In this document: positions 1 through 9,540 of the stretch, one piece after another
Layout: each line of letters starts with the position of its first letter
Position numbering within the stretch: the first letter of the stretch is position 1
Source: an uncultured Clostridia bacterium
Lineage (GTDB): Bacteria > Bacillota > Clostridia > Oscillospirales > Acutalibacteraceae
Direction: 5' to 3'
Assembly (NCBI GenBank): GCA_945980035.1
Contig: CAMFQG010000005.1
Location: 1 to 32,302, forward strand
DNA: 32,302 nt
The notes under the pieces: generated by a model
The model's input: the letters and a program-made list of their open reading frames with translations, nothing else
What the model was told of the DNA's origin: nothing
Databases searched by the model: none
Position numbers and translations under genes: made by a program

Positions 1-37
1 TATCGGCTTCAAGATAGGGATAAATGTTCGGGAAAAT

Positions 38-373
38 ATGAAAAAGCTTGTACTTATTACAGGAATAATTATCTATACCTTGTTCTCAATATCGGCAGTT
101 TTCGCAGTGTCTAACGAAAATACTACTACTGTAGCACCAACATCAACCGTCGCCACGGAAACAGAATCCGCAACGGAAAAAAAGGACAGATTTGTTGTAA
201 AAAGTCATAAGGGGAGGATTGTTGTGTTTGACTGTAATACCGGCGAAATGATTATGGAAAGCGATACTTTAATAAGCAATTTACCAAGGGCGGACGCCGA
301 GATTTTAAAAAGCGGAATCTATGCAAACAGCAGAGATGAGCTGCGAAAAATACTGGAAGATTATTGCAGTTAA
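38..373 (+). CDS. Small secreted protein with BofC C-terminal-like domain (spore-associated family)
   Basis: Signal peptide MKKLVLITGIIIYTLFSISAVFA, Thr-rich linker, then FVVKSHKGRIVVFD...LPRADAEILKSGIYANSRDELRKILEDYCS, which resembles the BofC C-terminal pattern (LPxADxxxLxxGIxxxSxxELxxxLEDYxS). Confidence 0.6.
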   Translation: MKKLVLITGIIIYTLFSISAVFAVSNENTTTVAPTSTVATETESATEKKDRFVVKSHKGRIVVFDCNTGEMIMESDTLISNLPRADAEILKSGIYANSRDELRKILEDYCS

Positions 374-422
374 TCTAACTAAAATTTGAAAATTAATGAT
401 AACTATTTGTGTATATTTATCA

Positions 423-452
423 TTGACATTTACCGCCCAAATATAGTACAAT
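423..452 (+). promoter_or_regulatory. Sigma-A-type promoter upstream of the fab operon (TTGACA-N18-TACAAT)
   Basis: TTGACA at 423-428 and TACAAT at 447-452, about 90 nt upstream of the fabK start. Confidence 0.6.
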
Positions 453-539
453 TACTAAGATAATGCAATTACTGTATTTATATATCGGGCGGTAAATTTA
501 TTTTGTATAAATTTGCACCTTAAAGAAAGGAAGATACAT

Positions 540-1490
540 ATGATTTCTACTGTAATTAATCAGGAACTTTCAATAGAATATCCTATTTTTCAGGGTGGTA
601 TGGCTTGGGTAGCTGACGCAAGCCTTGCGTCTGCTGTCAGCAATGCAGGAGGTCTGGGACTTATTGCCGCAATGAACTCCAACGGCGAACAGCTGAGAGC
701 CGAAATAAAGAAGTGCAAAGAGATGACAGACAAGCCTTTCGGTGTAAATATTATGCTGATGAGCCCGTTTGCAGATGAGGTTGCAGATGTAGTAATTGAG
801 GAAGGCATCAAGGTTGTAACGACAGGTGCAGGCAATCCGGGAAAATATATGGAAAAATGGCTTGAGGCTGGTATTAAGGTTATTCCTGTAGTCCCCTCAA
901 CAGCCCTTGCAAGACGTATGGAAAAGTTAGGTGCCTTTGCAGTTATTGCAGAGGGTGGTGAAAGTGGCGGACACGTTGGCGAGTTAACAACTATGGCTTT
1001 AGTACCACAGGTTGTTGATGCTGTTAATATTCCTGTAATTGCTGCAGGGGGTATTGCAGACGGCAGACAGGTTGCCGCTTGTTTTATGCTGGGCGCTGTA
1101 GGTGTTCAGGTGGGAACACGCTTCCTTGTAGCAAATGAATGTACTATTGCACAGGAATATAAGGATAAAATTTTAAAAGCTAAAGATATTGATACTGTAG
1201 TAACAGGTAAAAGACTCGGTCATCCCGTAAGATGTTTAAAGAGCAGTTACACTCGTGAATATACAAAGGCTGAGTATAATTCTTCCGTTGTTTCAGACGA
1301 GGAGCTTGAGGCTATGGGAGCAGGTGTTTTAAGACTTGCTGCAAGAGAGGGCGACGTTAAGAACGGTTGCGTTCTTGCAGGACAGGTTGCTTCTATGGTA
1401 ACAAAGGAAGAGCCTTGCAGAGATATTATTCTTGATTTATTTACTGAGGCTGAAAAGGTATTAGGCGGTGCAAGCAAATGGGTAAAATAG
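540..1490 (+). CDS. fabK: Enoyl-ACP reductase II (FabK, FMN-dependent)
   Basis: PIFQGGMAWVADASLASAVSNAGGLGLI, AEGGESGGHVG and AAGGIADGRQ motifs; first gene of a fab operon. Start placed at ATG 540 (MISTVINQ) after an AAAGGAAG RBS, rather than at 513. Confidence 0.92.
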   Translation: MISTVINQELSIEYPIFQGGMAWVADASLASAVSNAGGLGLIAAMNSNGEQLRAEIKKCKEMTDKPFGVNIMLMSPFADEVADVVIEEGIKVVTTGAGNPGKYMEKWLEAGIKVIPVVPSTALARRMEKLGAFAVIAEGGESGGHVGELTTMALVPQVVDAVNIPVIAAGGIADGRQVAACFMLGAVGVQVGTRFLVANECTIAQEYKDKILKAKDIDTVVTGKRLGHPVRCLKSSYTREYTKAEYNSSVVSDEELEAMGAGVLRLAAREGDVKNGCVLAGQVASMVTKEEPCRDIILDLFTEAEKVLGGASKWVK

Positions 1491-2377
1491 CACTTGTTTT
1501 TTCAGGACAGGGTGCCCAATACACCGGTATGGGCAAGGAAATTTGTGAAAATTCAAAAGCTGCAAAGGCTGTTTTTGATATGGCGGACAGTATCCGTCCA
1601 AATACTTCCAATCAGTGCTTTAACGCAGAATTGTCGGAGCTTTCAATAACAGCAAATACTCAGCCATGTGTATTTACTGTTGACCTTGCTGTTGCGAGAG
1701 CAGTTGAGGAATTGGGAGTTAAGGTTGACTGTGTTGCAGGATTTTCTCTGGGAGAAATCGCTGCACTTGCATTCAGCGGTATGCTCAGTGACAAGTCTGC
1801 CTTTGAGCTTGTTTGCAAACGTGGTGAGCTTATGGATAAAGCCGCTAAGGCTAATCCCGGAGCAATGCTTGCTGTAATGAAACTGTCAGCTGAACAGATT
1901 GAAGAAATTTGCAGTCAGTTCAATAATACATATCCTGTTAACTACAACAGTCCCGGACAGACTGTTGTGGCTACTAAGGAAGAAAATGTTGACGGATTAA
2001 CCGAAGCTTTTTCAAATGCAAAGGGCAGAGTAAAAAGACTTGCCGTAAGCGGTGCTTTTCACTCACCTTTTATGAAGGAAGCTGCCGACGGCTTAATGGA
2101 GTATATGGAAACGGTTGATTTTAGCGAGCCGAGTGTTCCACTGTATTCAAATTATACAGCAAAGCCTTACGAGGGCGATTACAAGGCTTTGGTAAAGGCA
2201 CAGGTTGAAAACCCTGTAAGATGGCAGACAATCGTTGAAAATATGGTAAGCGACGGAGTTGACACCTTTATTGAGGTGGGTGTAGGAAAAACTCTCACAA
2301 GCTTAATTAAGAGAATAAACGGTGATGTAAAGGCTATCAAGGTTGAGAATGTTGCTGACCTTGAACAGTTGAAATAA
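1478..2377 (+). CDS. fabD: Malonyl-CoA:ACP transacylase
   Basis: FSGQGAQYTGMG and GFSLGEIAAL active-site motifs; overlaps the end of fabK. Confidence 0.95.
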   Translation: MGKIALVFSGQGAQYTGMGKEICENSKAAKAVFDMADSIRPNTSNQCFNAELSELSITANTQPCVFTVDLAVARAVEELGVKVDCVAGFSLGEIAALAFSGMLSDKSAFELVCKRGELMDKAAKANPGAMLAVMKLSAEQIEEICSQFNNTYPVNYNSPGQTVVATKEENVDGLTEAFSNAKGRVKRLAVSGAFHSPFMKEAADGLMEYMETVDFSEPSVPLYSNYTAKPYEGDYKALVKAQVENPVRWQTIVENMVSDGVDTFIEVGVGKTLTSLIKRINGDVKAIKVENVADLEQLK

Positions 2378-2411
2378 TAAATTTGTATCTTATTTGACAA
2401 AGGAGAAAACT

Positions 2412-3146
2412 ATGAATTTTGAAGGTAAAGTTGCTGTTGTAACAGGCGGTTACAGCGGAATCGGCAAAGCTATTGCCGAAACCCTTGCAAAAGACGGAGC
2501 CGATATTGCTCTTGTGGGTTTAGGTCCAAAGGAAGAGGCTCTGGAGTCAATCAGTTCAATGGGTGTAAAGGTTAAAGCATATGATTGTGATGTCAGTGAT
2601 TTTGAAAAAAGCGGTAGTGTAATTACTGAAATTCTTGCTGACTTCGGCAGAATTGATTTTCTTATAAATAATGCAGGTATCTGTAAGGATAATCTGGTGC
2701 TTAAAATGGAAGAAAGCGATTTTGACGCAGTTATTTCCGTAAATCTAAAGGGTGCTTTCAATATGATTAAACACACCTATAAAATGTTTATGAAACAGCG
2801 CAGCGGAAGAATTGTAAATATGGCTTCTATTGTTGGACTGAACGGTAATGCAGGACAGGCAAACTATTCTGCATCCAAGGCAGGATTAATCGGCGTTACA
2901 AAATCGGTAGCAAGAGAGCTTGCCGCAAGAAATGTTACCGTAAATGCTATTGCACCGGGTTACATTGATACGGCAATGACACAGGCTTTATCTGACAAAA
3001 TTAAAGATGAAATCGCCGCTTCTATCCCTATGAAAAGACGTGGCAAGCCGGAGGATGTTGCAAATGTTGTAAAATTTTTGTGCAGCGATATGGCTTCATA
3101 TGTTACAGGCGAGGTTATCCGTGTTGACGGCGGTATTGCAATGTAA
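2412..3146 (+). CDS. fabG: 3-oxoacyl-ACP reductase
   Basis: SDR fold: TGGYSGIGKAIA, NNAG, YSASKAGLIG, VDGGIAM. ATG 2412 follows an AAAGGAG RBS. Confidence 0.95.
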   Translation: MNFEGKVAVVTGGYSGIGKAIAETLAKDGADIALVGLGPKEEALESISSMGVKVKAYDCDVSDFEKSGSVITEILADFGRIDFLINNAGICKDNLVLKMEESDFDAVISVNLKGAFNMIKHTYKMFMKQRSGRIVNMASIVGLNGNAGQANYSASKAGLIGVTKSVARELAARNVTVNAIAPGYIDTAMTQALSDKIKDEIAASIPMKRRGKPEDVANVVKFLCSDMASYVTGEVIRVDGGIAM

Positions 3147-3157
3147 AGGAGAATAAA

Positions 3158-4384
3158 ATGAGAAGAGTTGTAGTTACTGGTATAGGTGCAATCACTCCTG
3201 TAGGTAATGATGTTCCCACAATGTGGGATAATATGCTAAAGGGTGTTTGCGGTATTGATAAAATTACAAGATTTGATACAGAGGATTTGCCGGTTAAAAA
3301 TGCCGGTGAGGTTAAGGATTTTGACCCTACTACCGTAGTTGAAAAACGTGACCTGAGAAAAATCGATATGTACACAATTTACGCTTTAGGTGCCGCTGCT
3401 GAGGCTATGAAGGACAGCGGTCTTGAGGGTACTGTTGACCCTAAACGCTTAGGTGTTTATGTTGGCGCAGGTATAGGCGGATTGTTTACATTTATTGAAA
3501 ATACTCAGGCGTTTTTAGAAAAAGGTCCTCGTAAGGTAAGTCCTCATTTTATTCCTAAAATGATTGGTAATATTGCCTGCGGACAGATTGCAATTAAGTA
3601 TAACGCACAAGGTCCTACTCTTGCTCCGGTTTCAGCCTGTGCTACAGGTTCAAATGCTGTGGGCGAGGCTTTTCACGCAATAAAGGACGGCTATGCAGAC
3701 GCAATAATTTCAGGCGGTGCAGAAAATGTAGTTCACCCACTGACAATTTCAGGCTTTGCCAATATGAAGGCACTTTCCACTACTGAGGATCCAAAAAAGG
3801 CATCAATTCCTTTTGATGTTAACCGCAACGGCTTTGTTATGGGCGAGGGTGCAGGTATTCTTGTTTTAGAGGAATATGAACACGCAAAGGCAAGAGGTGC
3901 AAAGATTTATGCTGAGATGGTAGGCTACGGCAATACCTGTGACGCTCACCACGTTACTGCTCCTTCACCTGACGGCGAGGGACTTGCAGAGGCAATCAGA
4001 ATCGCATTTAGGGAAGGCAATGTTACCGATGATGACGTTATATATTTTAACGCTCACGGAACAAGCACACCTATGAACGATAAAACAGAAACAATGGCTA
4101 TTAAGAGCGCATTGGGTGAAAAGGCATATGATGTTTCGGTAAGCTCTACAAAGTCAATGACAGGTCATATGTTAGGCGCTACCGGTGCGGTTGAGGCTGT
4201 AGTTTCAGTGCTTGCAATCAAGGACGGAAAAATTCCTCCTACAATCGGTACAACAGAGCTTGATCCGGAGTGTGACCTTGATTACACATTGGGAGAGGCT
4301 AAGGACAGAGATATTACTGTTGCGGCTTCTACTAACTTAGGCTTCGGCGGTCACGACACATGCGTTGTATTTAAGAAAATTTAA
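3158..4384 (+). CDS. fabF: Beta-ketoacyl-ACP synthase II
   Basis: RRVVVTGIGAITPVGND, SACATGSNAVGEA (catalytic Cys), NAHGTSTPMND, and GHMLGATGAVEAV motifs. Confidence 0.96.
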   Translation: MRRVVVTGIGAITPVGNDVPTMWDNMLKGVCGIDKITRFDTEDLPVKNAGEVKDFDPTTVVEKRDLRKIDMYTIYALGAAAEAMKDSGLEGTVDPKRLGVYVGAGIGGLFTFIENTQAFLEKGPRKVSPHFIPKMIGNIACGQIAIKYNAQGPTLAPVSACATGSNAVGEAFHAIKDGYADAIISGGAENVVHPLTISGFANMKALSTTEDPKKASIPFDVNRNGFVMGEGAGILVLEEYEHAKARGAKIYAEMVGYGNTCDAHHVTAPSPDGEGLAEAIRIAFREGNVTDDDVIYFNAHGTSTPMNDKTETMAIKSALGEKAYDVSVSSTKSMTGHMLGATGAVEAVVSVLAIKDGKIPPTIGTTELDPECDLDYTLGEAKDRDITVAASTNLGFGGHDTCVVFKKI

Positions 4385-4396
4385 CGGAGGATTAAT

Positions 4397-4837
4397 ATGT
4401 ACACTTTAGATGAATTAAAAGAGATTATCGCACTCCTTGAAGAGCATAATTTGACAACAATTAAGATGTCAGATAAAACAAACTCTGTTTGTATTGAAAA
4501 GGCTCCTGCAGTGGTTCAGCCTGTTGCTCCCACTGTATCAGCTCCTGCTGTGCAGGCTCCTGTAATTGAGAATACTAATGCTTCTAAACCTGTTGTTTCA
4601 ACAGGAAAAACAATAGACAGCCCAATGGTCGGCGTGTTTTATGCTGCGCCTAATCCCGACAGCAAGCCTTTTGTAACTGTTGGTCAGAGTGTGAAGAAGG
4701 GCGATGTTGTTTGCATAATCGAGGCAATGAAAATAATGAACGAAATTACTGCTGATGAAAGCGGTACGGTGACAGAAGTTTTAGTAAAGAACGGCGACGT
4801 TGTTGAATACGGTCAGCCAATGTTCAAAATCGGCTAA
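4397..4837 (+). CDS. accB: Acetyl-CoA carboxylase biotin carboxyl carrier protein
   Basis: Biotinylation motif EAMKIMNEI; Pro/Ala-rich linker. Confidence 0.95.
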   Translation: MYTLDELKEIIALLEEHNLTTIKMSDKTNSVCIEKAPAVVQPVAPTVSAPAVQAPVIENTNASKPVVSTGKTIDSPMVGVFYAAPNPDSKPFVTVGQSVKKGDVVCIIEAMKIMNEITADESGTVTEVLVKNGDVVEYGQPMFKIG

Positions 4838-4846
4838 GGAGTAATT

Positions 4847-5260
4847 ATGAATCAGGAAGAAATTAAGAAGATTATACCACACCGTGACCATATGTTGCTT
4901 GTTCAGGAGGCTGAGCAAATTGACGAAACAACTTCTCACGGAAAATATACAATAAGCGGAGATGAGTTTTTCCTAAAGGGACATTTCCCAGGCAACCCGG
5001 TTGTTCCGGGAGTAATCCTTTGCGAAATGATGGCTCAGTCCAGCTGTGTTATGCTTGCTGACAGCTGTCAGGGGGCGACACCGTACTTTACAAAAATGGA
5101 TAACGTAAAGTTTAAGGGACAGGTAAAGCCCGGCGACACCTTAGAAACTACCTGTACGCTTACCCGTTCAAGAGGTAACTTCTATTTTATTAGTGCTAAG
5201 GGATATGTAGATGGAAAGCTGTGTGTAAGTGCTGATTTCAGCTTTGCATTAGTAAAATAA
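4847..5260 (+). CDS. fabZ: 3-hydroxyacyl-ACP dehydratase
   Basis: IPHRDHMLLVQ and GHFPGNPVVPGVILCEMMAQ motifs. Confidence 0.95.
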   Translation: MNQEEIKKIIPHRDHMLLVQEAEQIDETTSHGKYTISGDEFFLKGHFPGNPVVPGVILCEMMAQSSCVMLADSCQGATPYFTKMDNVKFKGQVKPGDTLETTCTLTRSRGNFYFISAKGYVDGKLCVSADFSFALVK

Positions 5261-5281
5261 GTAATTACTGGATGTGACATA

Positions 5282-6646
5282 ATGTTTAATAAAATCCTTA
5301 TTGCAAACCGTGGAGAAATTGCAGTGCGTATTATCCGTGCCTGCAGAGAAATGGGAATTTCCACAGTTGCAATTTATTCAAAGGCTGACAAAGATGCAAT
5401 GCACGTACAGCTTGCTGACGAAAGCTACTGTGTAGGTGATAGCAAGGTTGCCGACAGCTACCTGAATATGCCTGCCATTCTGACAGTTGCAGTTCAAAGC
5501 GGAGCTCAGGCTATTCACCCGGGATACGGACTTTTGTCAGAAAATGCAAAGTTTGTTCAGCTTTGTGAAAAGTGTAATATAGAATTTATCGGACCTACTT
5601 CTGAGATGATTTCCCTCCTTGGTGACAAGGACAAGGCAAGAAAGACTATGCGTAATGCAGGAGTTCCCGTAACTCCCGGTACAGATGTTCTGGATAATGT
5701 TAAGCAGGCTAAGGAGGAAGCTGCAAAGGTAGGTTATCCGTTGCTAATAAAAGCCAGAAGCGGTGGCGGCGGACGCGGAATACGTCTTGTAAAAACCGAA
5801 AAAGAGTTTGAAAATGCTTATAACAGCGCATATGCAGAGGCTCAGTCAGCTTTTGGTGACGGTGCGTTGTATATTGAAAAGTTTTTAAAACCTGTTAAGC
5901 ATATTGAAATGCAGATTTTGTGTGACAAACACGGAAACGCGCTTTGCTTGGGCGAGAGGGAATGTTCCGTACAAAGACATAACCAAAAGCTAATTGAGGA
6001 AAGTCCTTCGCCGTCCATTTCAGACGAAACACGCAAGGCGATGATGGAAGCTGCTATTAAGGCGGCTCATGCTGTAAACTATAATTCCGTAGGTACTGTA
6101 GAATTCCTTTACGATAAGGACGGAAACTTCTACTTTATGGAAATGAACACTCGTTTACAGGTGGAACACGGCGTTACTGAAATGGTTACAGGTATGGATT
6201 TGGTACAGTGGCAAATCCGTGTGGCTGCCGGTAAGGAGCTTAATAAAAAGCAGGATGAAGTGTTCTTCCACGGCAATACTATTGAGTGCCGTATAAACGC
6301 TGAGGACCCTGACAATAACTATATGCCAAGTTGCGGTAAGGTTTCGGGACTTCATATTCCCGGAGGTTCATTTGTTCGCTTTGATACTGCTTTGTATCAG
6401 GACTATGTAATCCCTCCTTTCTACGATTCAATGGTAGGAAAGGTAATAGTTCAGGGCAGAAGCAGAGAGCTTGCTATCCGTAAAATGAAGATGGCGCTTT
6501 CCGAGTTGTCTGTACAGGGAATTAAAATCAACCGTGACCTTATGATAGACATTTTGTCGGCAGATGAATTTGTTGACGGAACATACACAACAGATTTTAT
6601 GGAGAGCTTTGAAAAGAAGCGTATGAAAAAGAAAAAAAGAGGATAA
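5282..6646 (+). CDS. accC: Acetyl-CoA carboxylase biotin carboxylase subunit
   Basis: FNKILIANRGEIAVRIIRACREMGI, HPGYGLLSENA, GGGGRGIR, FMEMNTRLQVEHGVTE motifs. Confidence 0.97.
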   Translation: MFNKILIANRGEIAVRIIRACREMGISTVAIYSKADKDAMHVQLADESYCVGDSKVADSYLNMPAILTVAVQSGAQAIHPGYGLLSENAKFVQLCEKCNIEFIGPTSEMISLLGDKDKARKTMRNAGVPVTPGTDVLDNVKQAKEEAAKVGYPLLIKARSGGGGRGIRLVKTEKEFENAYNSAYAEAQSAFGDGALYIEKFLKPVKHIEMQILCDKHGNALCLGERECSVQRHNQKLIEESPSPSISDETRKAMMEAAIKAAHAVNYNSVGTVEFLYDKDGNFYFMEMNTRLQVEHGVTEMVTGMDLVQWQIRVAAGKELNKKQDEVFFHGNTIECRINAEDPDNNYMPSCGKVSGLHIPGGSFVRFDTALYQDYVIPPFYDSMVGKVIVQGRSRELAIRKMKMALSELSVQGIKINRDLMIDILSADEFVDGTYTTDFMESFEKKRMKKKKRG

Positions 6647-6650
6647 TTAA

Positions 6651-7514
6651 ATGGATTTATTTGCATTTATAAAACCTAAAAATGAGCTTGAGGGCAGTGA
6701 AGAAAAAACTGTAAATCAGCCTTATGTGCCTGATGAAATGTGGGTAAAGTGCCCGGCTTGCGGTACTATGCTCCTTTCAACAGATGTTGAGGAAAACGAC
6801 CACGTTTGCTTTAAATGTAACCATCATTTCCGCCTTAACGCAAGACAGAGAATTGAGCTTTTGGCAGATAAGGGCACCTTTGAGGAAATGGACTCTGATT
6901 TAGAGAGCAGAAATATAATCAACTTTCCTGAATATGACAAGAAGCTGAAAAACAGTAAAATTTCAAGCGGTGAAAAAGAGTCCGTAATCTATGGCGTATG
7001 TAATATAGGCAATATAAGAACTGTCCTTGTTTGTATGAATCCTGACTTTATGATGGGTTCTATGGGTACGGTTACAGGCGAGAAGGTTACCCGTGCCTTT
7101 GAATATGCTACCGAGAACAGATTACCTATCGTTGTTTGCACTGCGTCAGGCGGTGCAAGAATGCAGGAGGGAATTTTGTCACTTATGCAGATGGCGAAAA
7201 CCTCAGGTGCAGTTAAAAAGCACAGCGATGCAGGGCTATTGTATATCACCGTTTTAACCGATCCTACAACAGGCGGTGTTACAGCCTCCTTTGCTATGGA
7301 GGGAGATATAATTCTTGCCGAGCCAAAGTCCTTGATTGCCTTTGCAGGCCCTCGAGTAATTGAGCAGACCATAAGACAGAAGCTTCCCCGTGACTTCCAG
7401 ACTGCTGAGTTTGTTCAGGATAAAGGCTTTGTTGATAAGGTAGTCAGCAGACATTATTTAAAAGATACAATCAAAAACATTCTTACTATACATAACTATG
7501 GGGAGGTGGAGTAA
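6651..7514 (+). CDS. accD: Acetyl-CoA carboxylase carboxyltransferase beta subunit
   Basis: N-terminal C4 zinc finger (CPACG...CFKC) and carboxyltransferase core (SGGARMQEG, DPTTGGVTASFAMEGD). Confidence 0.95.
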   Translation: MDLFAFIKPKNELEGSEEKTVNQPYVPDEMWVKCPACGTMLLSTDVEENDHVCFKCNHHFRLNARQRIELLADKGTFEEMDSDLESRNIINFPEYDKKLKNSKISSGEKESVIYGVCNIGNIRTVLVCMNPDFMMGSMGTVTGEKVTRAFEYATENRLPIVVCTASGGARMQEGILSLMQMAKTSGAVKKHSDAGLLYITVLTDPTTGGVTASFAMEGDIILAEPKSLIAFAGPRVIEQTIRQKLPRDFQTAEFVQDKGFVDKVVSRHYLKDTIKNILTIHNYGEVE

Positions 7515-8291
7515 ATGAGTGCATACGACAAGGTTTGTGCGGCTCGTGACGCTAACAAGCTGACCTCAATAGATTATATTAATAATCTTTTCGGCGACAG
7601 CTTTTTGGAACTCCACGGCGACCGTAACTTTGCAGACGATAAGGCAATTATCGGCGGTATTGGTATGCTTAACGAAATTCCCGTAACTGTTATAGGTTTG
7701 GAAAAAGGCAGAAATACTAAGGAACGTATGGAAAGAAATTTTGGTATGGCTCATCCTGAGGGCTATAGAAAGGCTCTCCGCCTTATGAAACAGGCTGAAA
7801 AATTCCACCGTCCAATTTTGTGCTTTGTAGATACAAGCGGTGCATTCTGCGGTATCGGTGCAGAGGAACGCGGACAGGGACACGCTATTGCCACAAACTT
7901 AATGGAAATGATGGCTCTGAAAACTCCTGTTCTTTCTGTATTTATCGGCGAGGGTGGCTCCGGCGGAGCTCTTGCTCTTGCAGTAGCAGATGAAGTTTGG
8001 ATGATGGAGGATTCCGTGTATTCTGTTATCTCTCCTGAGGGCTGTGCAAGTATCCTGTGGAAGGACAGCTCTAAAGCTCCTGAAGCTGCCGAAAAGCTGA
8101 AGATGACTGCCCAGGATTTGTTCGACTTAGGCGTTGTTGAACGTGTTTTGCGTCAGCCAAAGGCAGAAGATAAAAAAATGTTTGAAAGCTTGAAGATTTT
8201 GATTTGCAGAACCTTTGAAAAAAATCTTGCTGTTGACGGCGCTGAGCTTGCAAATCTACGCTATGAGCGTTTCAGAAAATTTGGTAATTAA
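7515..8291 (+). CDS. accA: Acetyl-CoA carboxylase carboxyltransferase alpha subunit
   Basis: [70 protein letters not shown] motifs. Confidence 0.96.
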   Translation: MSAYDKVCAARDANKLTSIDYINNLFGDSFLELHGDRNFADDKAIIGGIGMLNEIPVTVIGLEKGRNTKERMERNFGMAHPEGYRKALRLMKQAEKFHRPILCFVDTSGAFCGIGAEERGQGHAIATNLMEMMALKTPVLSVFIGEGGSGGALALAVADEVWMMEDSVYSVISPEGCASILWKDSSKAPEAAEKLKMTAQDLFDLGVVERVLRQPKAEDKKMFESLKILICRTFEKNLAVDGAELANLRYERFRKFGN

Positions 8292-8305
8292 TGAATAAAA
8301 TATTG

Positions 8306-8339
8306 CACCTCGTCCCAAAATAGGGACGAGGTGATTTTT
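8306..8339 (+). terminator. Rho-independent terminator after accA
   Basis: 11-bp perfect stem CACCTCGTCCC (8306-8316)/GGGACGAGGTG (8323-8333), loop AAAATA, followed by ATTTTT. Confidence 0.85.
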
Positions 8340-8343
8340 GTAT

Positions 8344-8526
8344 ATGAAAAAAGAAGAATTGCCGTTAGGCTTTCAAATGGCACTTTCAAAAAATTTTTGC
8401 GCAATGAAATACTTTTCAAATTTATCAAAAACAAAGCAGAAAGAAATAATTGAAAAAGCAAAAACCTTAAAAAGCAAGGAGCAAATGCAGGAATATATCA
8501 CAGAGCTTGGAAATATAAGAAGCTGA
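8344..8526 (+). CDS. Small conserved-looking protein, unknown function
   Basis: ATG 8344 (MKKEELPLGFQMALSKNFCAMKYFSNLSKTKQKEIIEKAKTLKSKEQMQEYITELG). GAGGTG 10 nt upstream. Resembles small Firmicutes proteins with an LPLGFGMALxxNxxAMxxF pattern. Confidence 0.6.
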   Translation: MKKEELPLGFQMALSKNFCAMKYFSNLSKTKQKEIIEKAKTLKSKEQMQEYITELGNIRS

Positions 8527-8679
8527 TAATTATAGATCTTTTTATCAAAAAATGGCAAAATAATACCACTATAATTACCACATATATTTTAACAGACATA
8601 GTTAATAATACTATTGCAACGAAAAGTTGCTTGAAAATAAATTTGAAAAAAAGAAAAATAAGAAAAGGAGAAAAATACT

Positions 8680-8871
8680 ATGTCTAAAAGCGGTATTGTA
8701 GTACCAGAGGCTAAAGAAGCTCTTGAGCGTTTCAAGATGGAAGCTGCAAGCGAGGTAGGCGTTAACCTAAAGCAGGGTTACAACGGCGACTTAACATCTC
8801 GTCAGGCAGGTTCAGTTGGTGGCCAGATGGTTAAAAAGATGATTGAATCTTACGAGAAAAACCTAAAGTAA
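8680..8871 (+). CDS. Alpha/beta-type small acid-soluble spore protein
   Basis: PEAKEALERFKMEAASEVGVNLKQGYNGDLTSRQAGSVGGQMVKKMIESYE matches the SASP alpha/beta signature; AGGAG RBS. Confidence 0.93.
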   Translation: MSKSGIVVPEAKEALERFKMEAASEVGVNLKQGYNGDLTSRQAGSVGGQMVKKMIESYEKNLK

Positions 8872-8881
8872 TATAAAAAGT

Positions 8882-8911
8882 AAAGCAGACTGTTTTGTGC
8901 AGTCTGCTTTT
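8882..8911 (+). terminator. Terminator after the SASP gene
   Basis: AAAGCAGACTG (8882-8892)/CAGTCTGCTTT (8900-8910) stem with T-run; could also serve the convergent gene. Confidence 0.8.
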
Positions 8912-8917
8912 GTCTGT

Positions 8918-9529
8918 TTATTCAAATTTAATTTCGGTTATGCTGTTTTCAAAGTCTGTTCCCGTAGAGCAGAGCATAATTTTATAGTTGTCCAGCATAT
9001 ACTCTTTAAAACGGAACCTATGATTTTTATACTCAAAAAAATGACTGTTTTTTGAGAGATCAATGCTCTTGGTGTTCAAGTGAAAACCTGTGCCTAAGCA
9101 CTTTATAAAAGCTTCCTTCTTGGTCCAAAAATCATAAAAGGTTTGATTTTGGTTATCAGAGGCTTTTAAGATTTTCATTTCATTTTTATGAAATACAAGC
9201 TTGCCTAATTTTTCGTATTTAACCTCATTCATTTCTTCAATATCACAGCCGATTGGCAAGTTGTGTGAAATAGAAATAATGGCATAATTATTGCTGTGAG
9301 CAATATTGAAATAAGGTCCGTTTTCTATATACGGTTTACCTTGCTTCTCTGTTTTAATTTCTTTATCAGAAAAAAAGTGATTGATTAGCAGACCTGCTGC
9401 AAGGCTCTGCCTTTTTGCACTTTCAATCATAATACGGTCAATCTTTTCTCTCCGCTGTGGTGTAATCTTGCTGAGATTTAATTCTGAAAAAGAAATATTA
9501 TTTACATTTGCATAGTAGGTTCTAATCAT
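8918..9529 (-). CDS. 4'-phosphopantetheinyl transferase (Sfp-type)
   Basis: GKPYIENGPYFNIAHSNNYAIISISHNLPIGCDIEEM and FYDFWTKKEAFIKCLGTGF motifs. Confidence 0.9.
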   Translation of the reverse strand: MIRTYYANVNNISFSELNLSKITPQRREKIDRIMIESAKRQSLAAGLLINHFFSDKEIKTEKQGKPYIENGPYFNIAHSNNYAIISISHNLPIGCDIEEMNEVKYEKLGKLVFHKNEMKILKASDNQNQTFYDFWTKKEAFIKCLGTGFHLNTKSIDLSKNSHFFEYKNHRFRFKEYMLDNYKIMLCSTGTDFENSITEIKFE

Positions 9530-9540
9530 TTTTACTTAAA

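Noticed and set aside
428-497. Fab leader inverted repeat as a riboswitch/attenuator
   Set aside because: First arm lies within the promoter spacer, so it would not be in the RNA from the TTGACA/TACAAT promoter; treated as an operator candidate instead.
590-7883. Minus-strand ORFs in the fab/acc operon (e.g. 590-835, 2450-2776, 6989-7372, 7566-7883)
   Set aside because: Antisense to highly conserved enzymes; compositional shadow ORFs.
8616-8630. GCAAC-GAAAA-GTTGC mini hairpin upstream of the SASP gene
   Set aside because: Only 5 bp; too weak to call a regulatory RNA from sequence alone.
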